A stretch of 64,000 nt of DNA from assembly GCA_947303805.1 (NCBI GenBank), contig CAMYZE010000007.1, forward strand, positions 45,948-109,947, given 5' to 3'. The DNA comes from an uncultured Clostridia bacterium (GTDB lineage: Bacteria; Bacillota; Clostridia; Lachnospirales; Lachnospiraceae). Positions 52,412-62,305 of the stretch are shown in pieces. The notes beneath the pieces are model-generated. The model did not search any database. It worked only from the letters and a program-made list of their open reading frames with translations, and had not been told where the DNA came from. A program made the translations under genes and the position numbers. The first letter of the stretch is position 1, and each line of letters starts with the position of its first letter.

Positions 52412-53431
52412 ATGAAGTATTTAAGTTTTATAATACCTTGTTACAATTCAAGTAAATACATGAAAAAATGTATAAATTCTATTTTGCCACTTGGAGAAGA
52501 TGTAGAAATTTTGATTATTGACGATGGTTCTAACAAAGATAACACTTTAGAAATTGCAAAAAAGTTCCAGCAAAAGTATCCAAACATTTGCAGAGCCATA
52601 CATAAAAAGAATGGTGGTCATGGAGATGCATTAAATGTAGGTATTAAAAATGCGAAGGGTTTATTCTTTAAAGTTGTAGATTCTGATGACTGGATAAATA
52701 CAAAAGCGGGAAAAAAACTAATTGAGGCAATAAAGATTCAAGAAATTAAAAATACCGGAGTTGACTTATTTGTTACTAATTACATATATGATAAAGTAGG
52801 TGCTAGTCACAAAAAGGTAATGGAATATATATTTTCAATACCAAGGAATAGAGCTATTACATGGGATCAGATAAGATTCTTTACACCTGGCACATATATG
52901 CTCATGCATTCACTTTGTTATAGGACTGAAGTTCTAAGAAAGTCTAAACTAAATCTTCCTAAGAAGACTTTTTACGTAGACAATATTTATGCATACAAAC
53001 CACTTCCGTATGTTAAGAAGTTATATTATCTTGACGAAGAATTATATCATTACTTTATAGGTAGAAATGACCAAAGTGTAAATGAAAAGGTGATGATAAG
53101 TAGATTAGAACAACAGTATAAAGTAACTAGATGTATGCTTTATGATGTAAAACTCGAAAAACTTAAAAGCAAAAAATTAAGACATTATATGATTAATTAT
53201 ATGAGTATTATAATGACAGTAACTTCTGTATTTTCTATATTGTCTAAAAATAAAAAATGGCTTGATGCAAAGGATAAACTATGGAAAGAACTAAGAAGAA
53301 GAAATAAAAAATTATACAATGACCTTATGTTTACTTTTCTTGGTATAGGAGTGAATATGCCTGGAAAAGTTGGAGAGAAGATAACAATAGGTGGCTATAA
53401 ATTATCTCAACTTATATATGGTTTTAATTAA
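52412..53431 (+). CDS. Family 2 glycosyltransferase
   Basis: A 339-residue protein with the GT-A nucleotide-sugar fold: FIIPCYNSSKYMKKCINSI, ILIIDDGSNKDNT, NGGHGDALNVGI and the metal-binding VDSDDW. A C-terminal basic and partly hydrophobic region follows. The acceptor is unknown; surface polysaccharide or teichoic-acid-like polymer is a reasonable guess. It has its own promoter, a GGAGG site and a terminator, so it is a single-gene unit. Confidence 0.88.
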   Translation: MKYLSFIIPCYNSSKYMKKCINSILPLGEDVEILIIDDGSNKDNTLEIAKKFQQKYPNICRAIHKKNGGHGDALNVGIKNAKGLFFKVVDSDDWINTKAGKKLIEAIKIQEIKNTGVDLFVTNYIYDKVGASHKKVMEYIFSIPRNRAITWDQIRFFTPGTYMLMHSLCYRTEVLRKSKLNLPKKTFYVDNIYAYKPLPYVKKLYYLDEELYHYFIGRNDQSVNEKVMISRLEQQYKVTRCMLYDVKLEKLKSKKLRHYMINYMSIIMTVTSVFSILSKNKKWLDAKDKLWKELRRRNKKLYNDLMFTFLGIGVNMPGKVGEKITIGGYKLSQLIYGFN

Positions 53432-53434
53432 TAG

Positions 53435-53459
53435 ATAGGCAGGATACCTGCCTATTTTT
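53435..53459 (+). terminator. Terminator after the GT2 gene
   Basis: ATAGGCAGG pairs with CCTGCCTAT around ATA, followed by a T run. Confidence 0.9.
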
Positions 53460-53479
53460 ATATTATAAATGGAGGTTTT

Positions 53480-54493
53480 ATGAATAAAAAAATATTTTTA
53501 ATATTTACATTGATGTTATGTGTTGCATGTAATAAAAAAAGTAATTTAACTAATCTTAATGAAAATATAGATTTAGAAACTATTAATAGTATAGAAGATC
53601 AAAATAATGAAGATGCGAACAAGATAGATGTTAAGTTTTTACTTGGTAAATCTGTAGAGCATAATAACCATGTGGTTGAAAATTCTGAAAAACTTAAACT
53701 AAGTGGCAAAGAACATAGTGTAAAATATTATTCGTATATGCCAGAGATTATTAGTGAAAAGGAAACTTTCCCTTATTTTGATGTAGGTATGAATCAGCGT
53801 TATATGAATGTGGATAAGAGCTTAAAGCAAAATACTTATAAGTGGGCTAGCGAAGAAGGAGTATTATCTAAAACTGCACCTATAAATTGTAATATTAGTT
53901 ATGGAATTGATGTTTCAAAACATAATGGGAAAATAGACTTTAAAAAAGTTAAAGCAGCTGGATTTGAATTTGTATTTATTAGGATTGCCTATAGAGGTTA
54001 TGGTAAAGCTGGAAATCTAAAGGAAGATGAAATGTATAAAACTAATATAAATAATGCTAAAGAAGCGGGACTTAAAGTAGGAGCATACGTCTTTTCTCAA
54101 GCAATTAATGAAAGCGAAGCGATAGAGGAAGCTGAATTTGCAATCAATTTATTAAAAGACTATAAATTAGATTTACCTCTTGTATTTGATCCTGAAACTA
54201 TAAAGGGTAGTGTCGCTAGAACAGATGATGTAGATGGAATTCAGTTTACTAAAAATGCTATATCATTTTGTGAAAAGATTAAAGAGAATGGCGTTACACC
54301 AGCAATATATAGTAATTTAGTTTGGGAAGACTATTATTATGATTTATCGAAACTTCAAGACTATGACATTTGGTATGCTGATTATAGTAAGATCCCTCAA
54401 ACACCTTATTATTTCAAATATTGGCAATTTAGTGAAGTGGGAATTGTTGATGGTGTAAATGGATTAGTTGATTTAAATGTAATGATTAAATAA
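53480..54493 (+). CDS. GH25 lysozyme-type lipoprotein
   Basis: A 337-residue surface lipoprotein with signal residues 1-16 and lipobox VAC (Cys17), then an Asn/Glu-rich linker to about 130. The GH25 muramidase domain follows: YGIDVSKHNGKIDF, FVFIRIAYRGYG, KVGAYVFSQA, LPLVFDPE (catalytic Asp and Glu), DIWYADYS, YWQFSE and VDLNVM. It cleaves peptidoglycan glycan strands, probably for wall remodelling. A GGAGG site precedes the ATG. Confidence 0.92.
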   Translation: MNKKIFLIFTLMLCVACNKKSNLTNLNENIDLETINSIEDQNNEDANKIDVKFLLGKSVEHNNHVVENSEKLKLSGKEHSVKYYSYMPEIISEKETFPYFDVGMNQRYMNVDKSLKQNTYKWASEEGVLSKTAPINCNISYGIDVSKHNGKIDFKKVKAAGFEFVFIRIAYRGYGKAGNLKEDEMYKTNINNAKEAGLKVGAYVFSQAINESEAIEEAEFAINLLKDYKLDLPLVFDPETIKGSVARTDDVDGIQFTKNAISFCEKIKENGVTPAIYSNLVWEDYYYDLSKLQDYDIWYADYSKIPQTPYYFKYWQFSEVGIVDGVNGLVDLNVMIK

Positions 54494-54523
54494 AAAAGAG
54501 TGGCTAATCAATCCACTCTTTTT
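54493..54523. terminator. Bidirectional terminator
   Basis: AAAAAGAGTGG pairs with CCACTCTTTTT around a 9-nt loop. It serves the converging lysozyme and radical SAM genes. Confidence 0.88.
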
Positions 54524-55442
54524 CATCTTTATATAAAAATTTTAGGTCATAAGGTTCAAACTTAACTTTTTTATATTTCTCTATATCAAGAGGCACATTG
54601 GTCCAATCAGAATGGAAATCCCCATTTTGTTTTATCAATATGTCATATAGTATATCATAGGTAATGCCATCATCTTTGTCTTTTTCTACTATAGTGGAAT
54701 ATGGCAAAGTCTTGTGATAGGTCATTCTTTCCCAAAGACAAAGTTCATCTAAATAGTACTTGAAGTGGAAACCATTTCTCATTCTGCAACCATCAAGACC
54801 AATATAAGTAAAGTGTCTCATCAAGTCTTGTAAGATAGGATCATTATCTATCTCGTAGAGATTATCCGAGGTTGTTTCCGTGTAGTCGAATCTAAACTGT
54901 ATAGGTATTTGATATTTGCCCCATCTTTTAGCAAAATCGTAAAGTTTATCATCACCATTATAATTTTTGTAAAGCACACAGTTAATACGAGTATTTGTAG
55001 GAATCTTGGATACCAATTCATCAGGTGATTCCTCTACATAAGGGTGCATATGTCTAGATATATTTACACAGCTAATTTTATGCTTATTTTGGTCTATAAA
55101 TGATAGTACTTCCTCGCCGCTTATATTTGACTGGACCGGAAAGGTTGTGTTTATGTATATATTATGTGTGGCAGGCAAGACATTAAGCATTTTTTGTAGT
55201 GATTCAAGATTTGCTAGTGGCTCTCCTCCCGTAAAGACAAAATCACATTTTGGCGTGATGCTATCAATTATTTTGATGCTATTTATTATTTTTTCTAAAC
55301 TAAAAGAACTGGTATCGGCATATTCTTTTTTATTTACGCAAAAAGGGCAGTGATTGTTACAGTCGTATGGTACGAATACCGTACAGGTACAGCCACCAGC
55401 CCTAGTTTTATATGGGTGATTATTTGTGATTTCATTACTCAT
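54504..55442 (-). CDS. Radical SAM protein of unknown substrate
   Basis: A 312-residue protein with the radical SAM cluster CNNHCPFC (Cys28, Cys32, Cys35), a preceding GGCTCTVF, and FTGGEPLAN (SAM-binding GGE). The C-terminal half is Tyr/Asp-rich and lacks a clear SPASM cysteine set. It could belong to the anaerobic-activase or MoaA-like group. No substrate gene is adjacent. An extended -10 (TGTTAAAAT) lies 9 bases before the ATG with no strong ribosome site. Confidence 0.8.
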   Translation of the reverse strand: MSNEITNNHPYKTRAGGCTCTVFVPYDCNNHCPFCVNKKEYADTSSFSLEKIINSIKIIDSITPKCDFVFTGGEPLANLESLQKMLNVLPATHNIYINTTFPVQSNISGEEVLSFIDQNKHKISCVNISRHMHPYVEESPDELVSKIPTNTRINCVLYKNYNGDDKLYDFAKRWGKYQIPIQFRFDYTETTSDNLYEIDNDPILQDLMRHFTYIGLDGCRMRNGFHFKYYLDELCLWERMTYHKTLPYSTIVEKDKDDGITYDILYDILIKQNGDFHSDWTNVPLDIEKYKKVKFEPYDLKFLYKDEKEWID

Positions 55443-55451
55443 TTCTTTGAT

Positions 55452-55460
55452 ATTTTAACA
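55452..55460 (-). promoter_or_regulatory. Extended -10 promoter of the radical SAM gene
   Basis: The minus strand reads TGTTAAAAT, then 9 bases, then ATG. A transcript would have a leader of 2-3 nt. Confidence 0.6.
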
Positions 55461-55546
55461 TAATAATTGCATATTTACAAACAAAAAAGGCGATTTATTG
55501 GCTAAAAATAAGGGTATATTGAGTTATTCCCTTATTTTGAGAATTG

Positions 55547-55555
55547 TGATAAAAT
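55547..55555 (+). promoter_or_regulatory. Extended -10 promoter of gdpP
   Basis: TGATAAAAT is followed by 9 bases and the gdpP ATG. No ribosome site and no convincing -35 are visible. Confidence 0.6.
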
Positions 55556-55564
55556 ATACTAATT

Positions 55565-57607
55565 ATGAATAGACGAAACTCGAAGGGTATATTAAACCTT
55601 TATTTGAATTGGCCAGTTATACTTGGTGTTTATTTGGCTTTGGCTGAAGTCATTATATATGTATTTGACAGCCATGCTGCTTATATTGTATTACCATTTT
55701 TGATTTTGTATTGGATAGTCGCTCTATATTTAAAAACTATAAAGTTTAACAATCTCAATCCGGCTATTATGAAGTTGGCCGAAAATATATCTAATAAACA
55801 AAGGATCTATTTTTCTAAAATAGACTTACCACATGCCTTACTTGATATGGAAGGTAGAATTATATGGGCAAATGATAAGTTTTTAGACATTTCTAAATCA
55901 GCAACAGTAGGAAAAAACATAAAAGATACGTTCCCGGATTTAAATAAAGGCATAGTATCCAATTTGTCAAATGAAAAAATAGACTTACTAACTAACTTAG
56001 GTGACAATAAGTACAAGGTTCATTTGAGAATGGTTGATTTAAATGAATTGGGTGGAGATGAAGTTAGAAGGCTTTATACTGGCAGTGAAAAAGTAATTAT
56101 GCTTTATCTTTATGATGAAACTGAGTATTATTTGCTGAAGCAAGAAAATGACAACAACAAACAGGTCACAGGATTTATATATATAGATAACTTCTACGAA
56201 GTCGCAGAAAATATGGAAGATTCTAAAGCATCAATGCTTATTGCAATGGTTGACAGAAAGTTAACTCGATATATTTCCTATAACAGCGGTATACTGAAAA
56301 AACTTGAGAAAGATAAATATTTCTTTGTTACTACCAAGAAAGATATTGAAGACATGATGGAAGACAAGTTTTCAATATTGGACCAGACAAAAGAAATTAT
56401 AGGTGGAGATAACATTCCGCTTACACTATCAATAGGTGTAGGATATGAAGGAAAGAGTATAGAAAGTAACCATGAACTTGCTAGAGTTGCTATTGATATG
56501 GCACTTGGTCGTGGCGGAGATCAGGTTGTAGTTAGGAGAGGTCAAGAGACTTTATACTTTGGAGGAAAGTCAGCATCTAATACTACAAATGTAAGAGTTA
56601 GAGCAAGAGTAAAAGCAACATCATTTAGAGAGACACTTGATACAAAAGATAAAGTTTTAGTGATGGGACACAAAAATGGAGACTTTGATTCATTTGGCGC
56701 TTGTGTTGGAGTCTATATAATGGCAAAACATCTAGCAAAAGATGTGCATATAGTTGTCAACTCACTTACAAATGCCGTTGAAGATATGAGAAAAAAATTC
56801 GTAGAGAGCAATGCCTATGCTGAAGATATGTTTATAAGTGGTGAAGAAGCAATTTCTTTTGCAGATGATGATACACTTTTAATAGTAGTTGATCATAATA
56901 CAAGTAAGATATCGGATGAGACGAGACTTTTTGATAAAGGACTTGACTTAGTAGTATTTGATCATCATAGAGTGTCTGAAAACTCAATCCATGATGCTAT
57001 ACTGTCTTACATAGATGCTGGTGCATCGTCTACCTGCGAATTAGTTTCAGAAATTATGACTTACTTTGATGATAGACTGAAAATTAAGTCCCTCGAAGCT
57101 GATACTATGCTTGCGGGAATTATGATTGATACTATGTACTTTACTTTCCAAACTTCTGCTAAAACTTTTGACGCGGCCGCATTTTTGCGTAAGAGAGGAG
57201 CGGACTCAGATAGAGTGAGAAAACTCTTAAGAGTTGATTTCAGTTTTGAAAAGTTAAAGAACGATATAGTTATCAAGTCGGAAAATTATCGCAATGGCTA
57301 TGCAATAGCAATTTTAGATGATGTTGACTATAACATTGAAGAATCAGTGGCTAAAGCTGAGATTGCCAATGAATTGATAAACATTAAAGATGTAAAGGCT
57401 AGCTTTGTATTATCAAAGGATGGTGATAAATATGCAATTTCAAGTAGATCTATCGATGATGTCAATGTGCAGATGCTTATGGAAAAACTTGGTGGAGGTG
57501 GTCATAGAAGTTCAGCTGGTGCTGTTATAGAGGCAGAATCATTTGAAGATGCTGTAGATAAAGTAAAGGCTGTCATTGATGAATATGTGGATGAGGAGGA
57601 CAAATAA
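55565..57607 (+). CDS. gdpP: Cyclic-di-AMP phosphodiesterase GdpP
   Basis: Hydrolyses c-di-AMP, which controls osmolyte uptake and wall stress responses. The 680-residue layout is standard: two N-terminal helices (about 13-60), a PAS-like domain (about 80-190), a degenerate GGDEF domain (about 200-330) and a catalytic DHH/DHHA1 region (about 355-670) with GHKNGDFDSFGA, VVDHN, FDHHRVSE and GGGGHRSSAGA. It heads the gdpP-rplI-dnaB operon typical of Firmicutes. The gene lacks a visible ribosome site. Confidence 0.95.
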   Translation: MNRRNSKGILNLYLNWPVILGVYLALAEVIIYVFDSHAAYIVLPFLILYWIVALYLKTIKFNNLNPAIMKLAENISNKQRIYFSKIDLPHALLDMEGRIIWANDKFLDISKSATVGKNIKDTFPDLNKGIVSNLSNEKIDLLTNLGDNKYKVHLRMVDLNELGGDEVRRLYTGSEKVIMLYLYDETEYYLLKQENDNNKQVTGFIYIDNFYEVAENMEDSKASMLIAMVDRKLTRYISYNSGILKKLEKDKYFFVTTKKDIEDMMEDKFSILDQTKEIIGGDNIPLTLSIGVGYEGKSIESNHELARVAIDMALGRGGDQVVVRRGQETLYFGGKSASNTTNVRVRARVKATSFRETLDTKDKVLVMGHKNGDFDSFGACVGVYIMAKHLAKDVHIVVNSLTNAVEDMRKKFVESNAYAEDMFISGEEAISFADDDTLLIVVDHNTSKISDETRLFDKGLDLVVFDHHRVSENSIHDAILSYIDAGASSTCELVSEIMTYFDDRLKIKSLEADTMLAGIMIDTMYFTFQTSAKTFDAAAFLRKRGADSDRVRKLLRVDFSFEKLKNDIVIKSENYRNGYAIAILDDVDYNIEESVAKAEIANELINIKDVKASFVLSKDGDKYAISSRSIDDVNVQMLMEKLGGGGHRSSAGAVIEAESFEDAVDKVKAVIDEYVDEEDK

Positions 57608-58053
57608 TGAAGATTGTGTTGCTTGAAAACGTCAAAAAACTAGGAAAGAAAGATGAGATTATAGAAGTAAGTGATGGATATGCAAGAAATGTTTTAATAC
57701 CAAAAAAACTTGGCCTTCCAGCCACTGCGGAAAATTTAAATAATGTAAGACTTAAAAATAAAAACGAAGAGAAAAAAGAGGAAAATCTAAGAGGAATAGC
57801 AGAAAAAAATAAAGAAGTTATAGAAAAAGAAAAATTTGTAGTCTCTATAAAAGCTGGTACAAATGGCAAAACTTTTGGTTCTATAACAAATAAAGAAATA
57901 GCAGATGTTATAAAAGAAAAAACAGGTATAGAAGTTGATAGAAAAGATATTTTACTTGATGAGAGCATAAAGAATGTTGGACATTACGATTTGAAAGTTA
58001 AATTACATAAGGATATTCATGCTAATATTAATGTAGAGGTTAAAGAGTTGTAA
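57607..58053 (+). CDS. rplI: Ribosomal protein bL9
   Basis: A 148-residue large-subunit protein with the diagnostic start MKIVLLENVKKLGKKDEIIEVSDGYARN, a long central helix and a C-terminal 23S rRNA-binding domain (KTFGSITNKEIAD). Its ATG overlaps the gdpP stop and its stop overlaps the dnaB start by one base each. Confidence 0.97.
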   Translation: MKIVLLENVKKLGKKDEIIEVSDGYARNVLIPKKLGLPATAENLNNVRLKNKNEEKKEENLRGIAEKNKEVIEKEKFVVSIKAGTNGKTFGSITNKEIADVIKEKTGIEVDRKDILLDESIKNVGHYDLKVKLHKDIHANINVEVKEL

Positions 58054-59450
58054 TGGCTGGTTTTAATTTGAAAAGTGCAGATGAAAGAATGCCACACGAT
58101 ATAGAGGCAGAAAAGGCAGTAATTGGTTGCCTCCTTCAAGATAACAGCACCATAGAAGAGGTATTTGCTACAATTACCTCTGATATGTTTTATAGTAGAA
58201 CTTTGAAGGCAGTTTTCTCTAGTATTGGTGAACTTAGAAGAGAGGGTGTGGATATAGATAAAATTACTATCAATGATAAAGTAAATAGTATTAAAGCGAA
58301 GGCAAAAGAACTTGAAGGTTATACAGAAGAAACTCTTGATGACCAATTTTTTATAGATATACTTAATGGCGTAGTGTACGCAACTAATGTCATATCTTAT
58401 TGCAATATTATTAAAGATAAGTATTTGCTTAGGCAGTCAATAAAAATTGCTTCTGACATAATCGATAATTGTAGAAGTGGTATTAAAAGTGCGAAAGACA
58501 TTTGTGATGACGCTCAAGACAGATACTTTAATCTTGGAGCTAATAATGGCTCAAAGATATATAGACGAGCCGAAGACTTTATACAGCCTATTTTTAATGA
58601 GATAGAATTAGCCGCTAGTACACCTGATGGTATAACTGGGGTTGCGACTGAATATGGACAACTTGATAGTATAACTGCAGGTTTTCAGAATTCAGATATG
58701 ATAGTACTTGCAGCAAGGCCTGGTATGGGTAAAACAACTTTTGCTCTTAATTTAGCATATAATATAGTTTCACGTAAAGATAAGAGCGTGTTATTCTTTT
58801 CACTTGAGATGGGTGGAGAACAATTAGTTAAAAGAATACTTTCATCATTGAGTTTCGTACCTAGTCATAAGATTAGAAGTGGAAAACTTAGCGATGATGA
58901 GATGAATCGTTTGGTTGTAAGTACTTCTCTGCTTGATGATAAAAAACTTTTCATAAGAGATAGCACAAAACTTACTATTGCCGATCTTAGAAATGAGTGC
59001 ATGAAACTCAAACACAGCAAGGATGGTCTAGATATAGTATTTATAGACTATTTGCAGCTTATGGAAGCTGGAGAGAATTATAGAAGTGGAAATAAGGGCG
59101 GCTTTGCATCAAGACAGGAAGAGGTTTCTGCAATATCAAGAAATATAAAAGCACTTGCAAAAGAACTTAATATTCCTATAATAGCTATGTCGCAGTTACA
59201 TCGTGAAGCTGAGAATAGAAGCGGTCCACCACAACTTTCAGATTTGAGAGAGTCAGGTGCTATAGAGCAAGATGCAGATATAGTAATGCTTATTCATAGA
59301 CCTGATAAGGAAGATCCACAAAAAGTTGATGTTATACTAGCTAAACATAGAAATGGTAGCACTGGAACTGTTAATTTGAGGTTTGATAAAGAGACTACAA
59401 GATTTGTTGAGTGGGATCGAAGGACAGAAATCCCATCAAATGTAAAGTAA
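58053..59450 (+). CDS. dnaB: Replicative DNA helicase
   Basis: The hexameric helicase at the replication fork. The 465-residue protein has an N-terminal primase-binding domain (about 12-120), then the RecA-like domain with Walker A AARPGMGKTT, FFSLEMGGEQLVKR, Walker B DIVFIDYLQLM, SQLHREAENR and the arginine-finger region KHRNGSTG. Residues 80-105 form a slightly longer loop than usual. It is the end of the gdpP-rplI-dnaB operon. Confidence 0.96.
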   Translation: MAGFNLKSADERMPHDIEAEKAVIGCLLQDNSTIEEVFATITSDMFYSRTLKAVFSSIGELRREGVDIDKITINDKVNSIKAKAKELEGYTEETLDDQFFIDILNGVVYATNVISYCNIIKDKYLLRQSIKIASDIIDNCRSGIKSAKDICDDAQDRYFNLGANNGSKIYRRAEDFIQPIFNEIELAASTPDGITGVATEYGQLDSITAGFQNSDMIVLAARPGMGKTTFALNLAYNIVSRKDKSVLFFSLEMGGEQLVKRILSSLSFVPSHKIRSGKLSDDEMNRLVVSTSLLDDKKLFIRDSTKLTIADLRNECMKLKHSKDGLDIVFIDYLQLMEAGENYRSGNKGGFASRQEEVSAISRNIKALAKELNIPIIAMSQLHREAENRSGPPQLSDLRESGAIEQDADIVMLIHRPDKEDPQKVDVILAKHRNGSTGTVNLRFDKETTRFVEWDRRTEIPSNVK

Positions 59451-59474
59451 TCACTGTATTGAAAGAAAGTAAAT

Positions 59475-61067
59475 ATGCAAAGTATAAGATTATTTATAGC
59501 AAGTATAATAATAATTGTACTTGCTATTGTAAAACAAGTTCATATTATTCAGCTTAATTCTTATAATCTTGATCAACAGGTTATTTGGTACAAGAAAAAC
59601 TTTGTATCTTTTGTGTTAAATATTGCCTTATTGGTTTCGTCAATACTATTTTATGAGTTTAAGTTTATTCTAGCATATTATCTCATAGTCATTTCTATGA
59701 TTGGCATATTTATAGAAAATATACCTAGAAAGCAAAAGAAAAAATTAGTATATACAGCTAGGATAAAACGACTCATTTTTATTTGCATTATATTGTTTGC
59801 TGCTTTAATTTTGCCTTGTGTATTTAAACTTGATAGCAATATAAAGTATGTATTGTATGACACAGCGTTATCTCCAATTGTTATATTTTTAGCTTATCTT
59901 ATTTGCCTACCATTTGAAAATGCAATTAGAAAAAAGTTTATGAATGAGGCTAAAGTTATAATTGATGCAAATCAAGACCTATGTGTAATAGGTATCACTG
60001 GAAGTTATGGAAAGACAAGTGTCAAATATTATCTTGATAGAATATTAAGAGAAAAATATTCAGTTTGCAAAACTCCTGAAAGTTTTAATACTGCTATGGG
60101 GGCGACACTTACTATAAAGAATGACTTAAGGAATATTGATGATATATTTATATGCGAGATGGGCGCAAGACGTGTGGGAGATATTAAAGAAATTTGTGAC
60201 ATAGTTTCACCAAATGGCGCAATACTTACTGATGTAGGGAATATGCATCTTGATACATTTAAAACTATAGAAAATGTACTCAATACAAAATTTGAACTTG
60301 TTGAGTCGGCAGTTAATAATAATCACATTGGGAAATTTGAAAATCTACCAGTACTTGTAAATGGTGATAATGAGCTTGTAAGGAGAAAAATTGTAGATTG
60401 CTTTGGAATTACTGAGCAAAGATATATTAAGTATTATGGATTAAATACTATTGATAAGGCGCATTATGATTTTTATGCTGACAATATAGTTGCAAGTGCA
60501 AGTGGAACCAAGTTCAGATTTAATTCAGAAGTTTATGGAAGCGATGAATTTGAGACAAAATTACTTGGGAAATATAATATAATGAATTTAGTTGCAGCAA
60601 TTTCTTATTCATTATTATTGGGTGTTGATAAGACAACTATTAGAAATGCTGTGAAGAATATAGAACCGGTGCCACATCGACTACAGATTATATCTTATGG
60701 CGCCAATGATTTAATTATAGATGATGCATATAATTCAAACCCGCTTGGCGCAAGAAATGCTGTAGATGTGCTTTCATCATTTGATGACTATGTCAAAGTG
60801 ATTATTACCCCAGGTATGGTTGAGTTAAATGATAAGCAAGATGAAGAAAATGAGAGTTTTGCAGAATATGCAGGTACTAAGGTTGACTATGCTATTGTTG
60901 TAGGACACACAAATAGACTTGCACTCGACAGGGGGTTTAAAAAGACGCTTCCAAAAGATAGATTAATTGATATAGAGAAAGTTGAAAATGCAATTAATTA
61001 TGCAAGGACAAATATATCTGGCAAAAAAGTAATTTTGCTTGAAAACGATTTGAGTGATAATTATTAG
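59475..61067 (+). CDS. MurF-like Mur ligase with N-terminal membrane domain
   Basis: A 530-residue protein. Residues about 1-150 contain four or five membrane helices; residues about 170-530 form a Mur ligase with P-loop GITGSYGKTSVK, EMGARRVGDI, DVGNMHLDTF, GKYNIMNLVAA and DDAYNSNP. MurF adds D-Ala-D-Ala to UDP-MurNAc-tripeptide, and the ddl gene 12 bases downstream makes D-Ala-D-Ala, supporting that role. The membrane part is absent from soluble MurF, so it may act on lipid-linked substrate or be a second enzyme. No separate murF is in the window. Confidence 0.85.
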   Translation: MQSIRLFIASIIIIVLAIVKQVHIIQLNSYNLDQQVIWYKKNFVSFVLNIALLVSSILFYEFKFILAYYLIVISMIGIFIENIPRKQKKKLVYTARIKRLIFICIILFAALILPCVFKLDSNIKYVLYDTALSPIVIFLAYLICLPFENAIRKKFMNEAKVIIDANQDLCVIGITGSYGKTSVKYYLDRILREKYSVCKTPESFNTAMGATLTIKNDLRNIDDIFICEMGARRVGDIKEICDIVSPNGAILTDVGNMHLDTFKTIENVLNTKFELVESAVNNNHIGKFENLPVLVNGDNELVRRKIVDCFGITEQRYIKYYGLNTIDKAHYDFYADNIVASASGTKFRFNSEVYGSDEFETKLLGKYNIMNLVAAISYSLLLGVDKTTIRNAVKNIEPVPHRLQIISYGANDLIIDDAYNSNPLGARNAVDVLSSFDDYVKVIITPGMVELNDKQDEENESFAEYAGTKVDYAIVVGHTNRLALDRGFKKTLPKDRLIDIEKVENAINYARTNISGKKVILLENDLSDNY

Positions 61068-61078
61068 GAGAATAAATT

Positions 61079-62302
61079 ATGAGGTTAAATATTGCAGTTG
61101 TATTTGGCGGGAAGTCTACGGAGCATGAAGTTTCTGTCATTTCTGCACTTCAGGCAATAGAGAATATTGACAAAGAAAAATATAATATTATTGCTATTTA
61201 TATGGACAAAAAAGGTGATTTTTATTTCAGCAAAGAGAACTTACTTATTGATTCTAAAAACTATAAGAATGTAAATACATTACTTTCAAGATGCTCTAAT
61301 GTTTATTTTGTCAAAGATAAAAATCACACTTATGTGAGAGAGGTTAACACTAAAATTTTTGGCAGTAAACTAAACCAACTTATAGATGTTGCATTTCCTA
61401 TAGTACATGGAACAAACGTAGAAGATGGTAATTTACAAGGTTACTTTCATACCTTAAATTTACCAATCGTGGGACCAGATACTTTATCTGCGGCACTTAG
61501 CATGGATAAATTTGTAATGAAAGAATATTGTAAGGCGATAGGCGTACCAGTTATTGATGCATTAAGATTTGATAGAAGAGACTTTAAAAATGTTGATGAG
61601 ATTGTGAAGAGAGTAAAAACTGAAATTGGTTTTCCTGTGATAGTAAAGCCTATAAATCTAGGGTCTAGTATAGGTATAAAAAAAGCAAAAGACGAAACAG
61701 GGTTAAAAGAGGCATTTGAACTTGCATTCAGTTTTTCTGACATTATACTGGTCGAAAAGGCAATCACCAATCTTAGAGAGATAAATTGTGCTGTACTTGG
61801 TGATAAATTTGAATCAGAGTGTAGTGCTCTTGAAGAACCATTTGGAAATGATGAAATATTGTCATTTGCTGATAAGTATATGAGTGGTGGCAAAGGTACA
61901 AAAGGAAGCAAAGTTGTTGGTGCAGGGTCTAAGGTGAACTATGTAGGAGATAAATTTGCTGGGTCCACAGGAACGAAAGGCGGTATGGCAAGTCTAAGCC
62001 GAAAAGTACCAGCTGATATTGATGAAAAGAAAGCAGAAGAAATAAGAAAGTATGCTAAGATGATTTTCAAATATTTAGGTTGTAGCGGGGTATCAAGAAT
62101 TGACTTTATTATTGATAAAGATACTGATAGGGTTTATGCAAATGAGATAAATTCAATACCAGGGTCATTGTCATTTTATTTATTCAAGCCATTAGGCATG
62201 GAATATAAGTTGCTCTTAGATAGACTGATTAGTATTGCGATAGAAAACTATAAGAACGAAGAGAGACTTAGTTTTTCTTTTGATAATAATTTATTAGCAT
62301 AG
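61079..62302 (+). CDS. ddl: D-alanine--D-alanine ligase
   Basis: Makes the D-Ala-D-Ala terminus of wall peptides. ATP-grasp motifs are VVFGGKSTEHEVSVIS, FPIVHGTNVEDGNLQG, PVIVKPINLGSSIGI and YANEINSIPGS. At 407 residues it is longer than most (about 350-370). A Gly/Lys/Ser-rich insertion of about 35 residues follows FADKYMSGG, in the flexible omega-loop region that decides D-Ala versus D-Lac or D-Ser specificity. An AGGAGA site precedes the ATG. Confidence 0.94.
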   Translation: MRLNIAVVFGGKSTEHEVSVISALQAIENIDKEKYNIIAIYMDKKGDFYFSKENLLIDSKNYKNVNTLLSRCSNVYFVKDKNHTYVREVNTKIFGSKLNQLIDVAFPIVHGTNVEDGNLQGYFHTLNLPIVGPDTLSAALSMDKFVMKEYCKAIGVPVIDALRFDRRDFKNVDEIVKRVKTEIGFPVIVKPINLGSSIGIKKAKDETGLKEAFELAFSFSDIILVEKAITNLREINCAVLGDKFESECSALEEPFGNDEILSFADKYMSGGKGTKGSKVVGAGSKVNYVGDKFAGSTGTKGGMASLSRKVPADIDEKKAEEIRKYAKMIFKYLGCSGVSRIDFIIDKDTDRVYANEINSIPGSLSFYLFKPLGMEYKLLLDRLISIAIENYKNEERLSFSFDNNLLA

Positions 62303-62305
62303 TGT

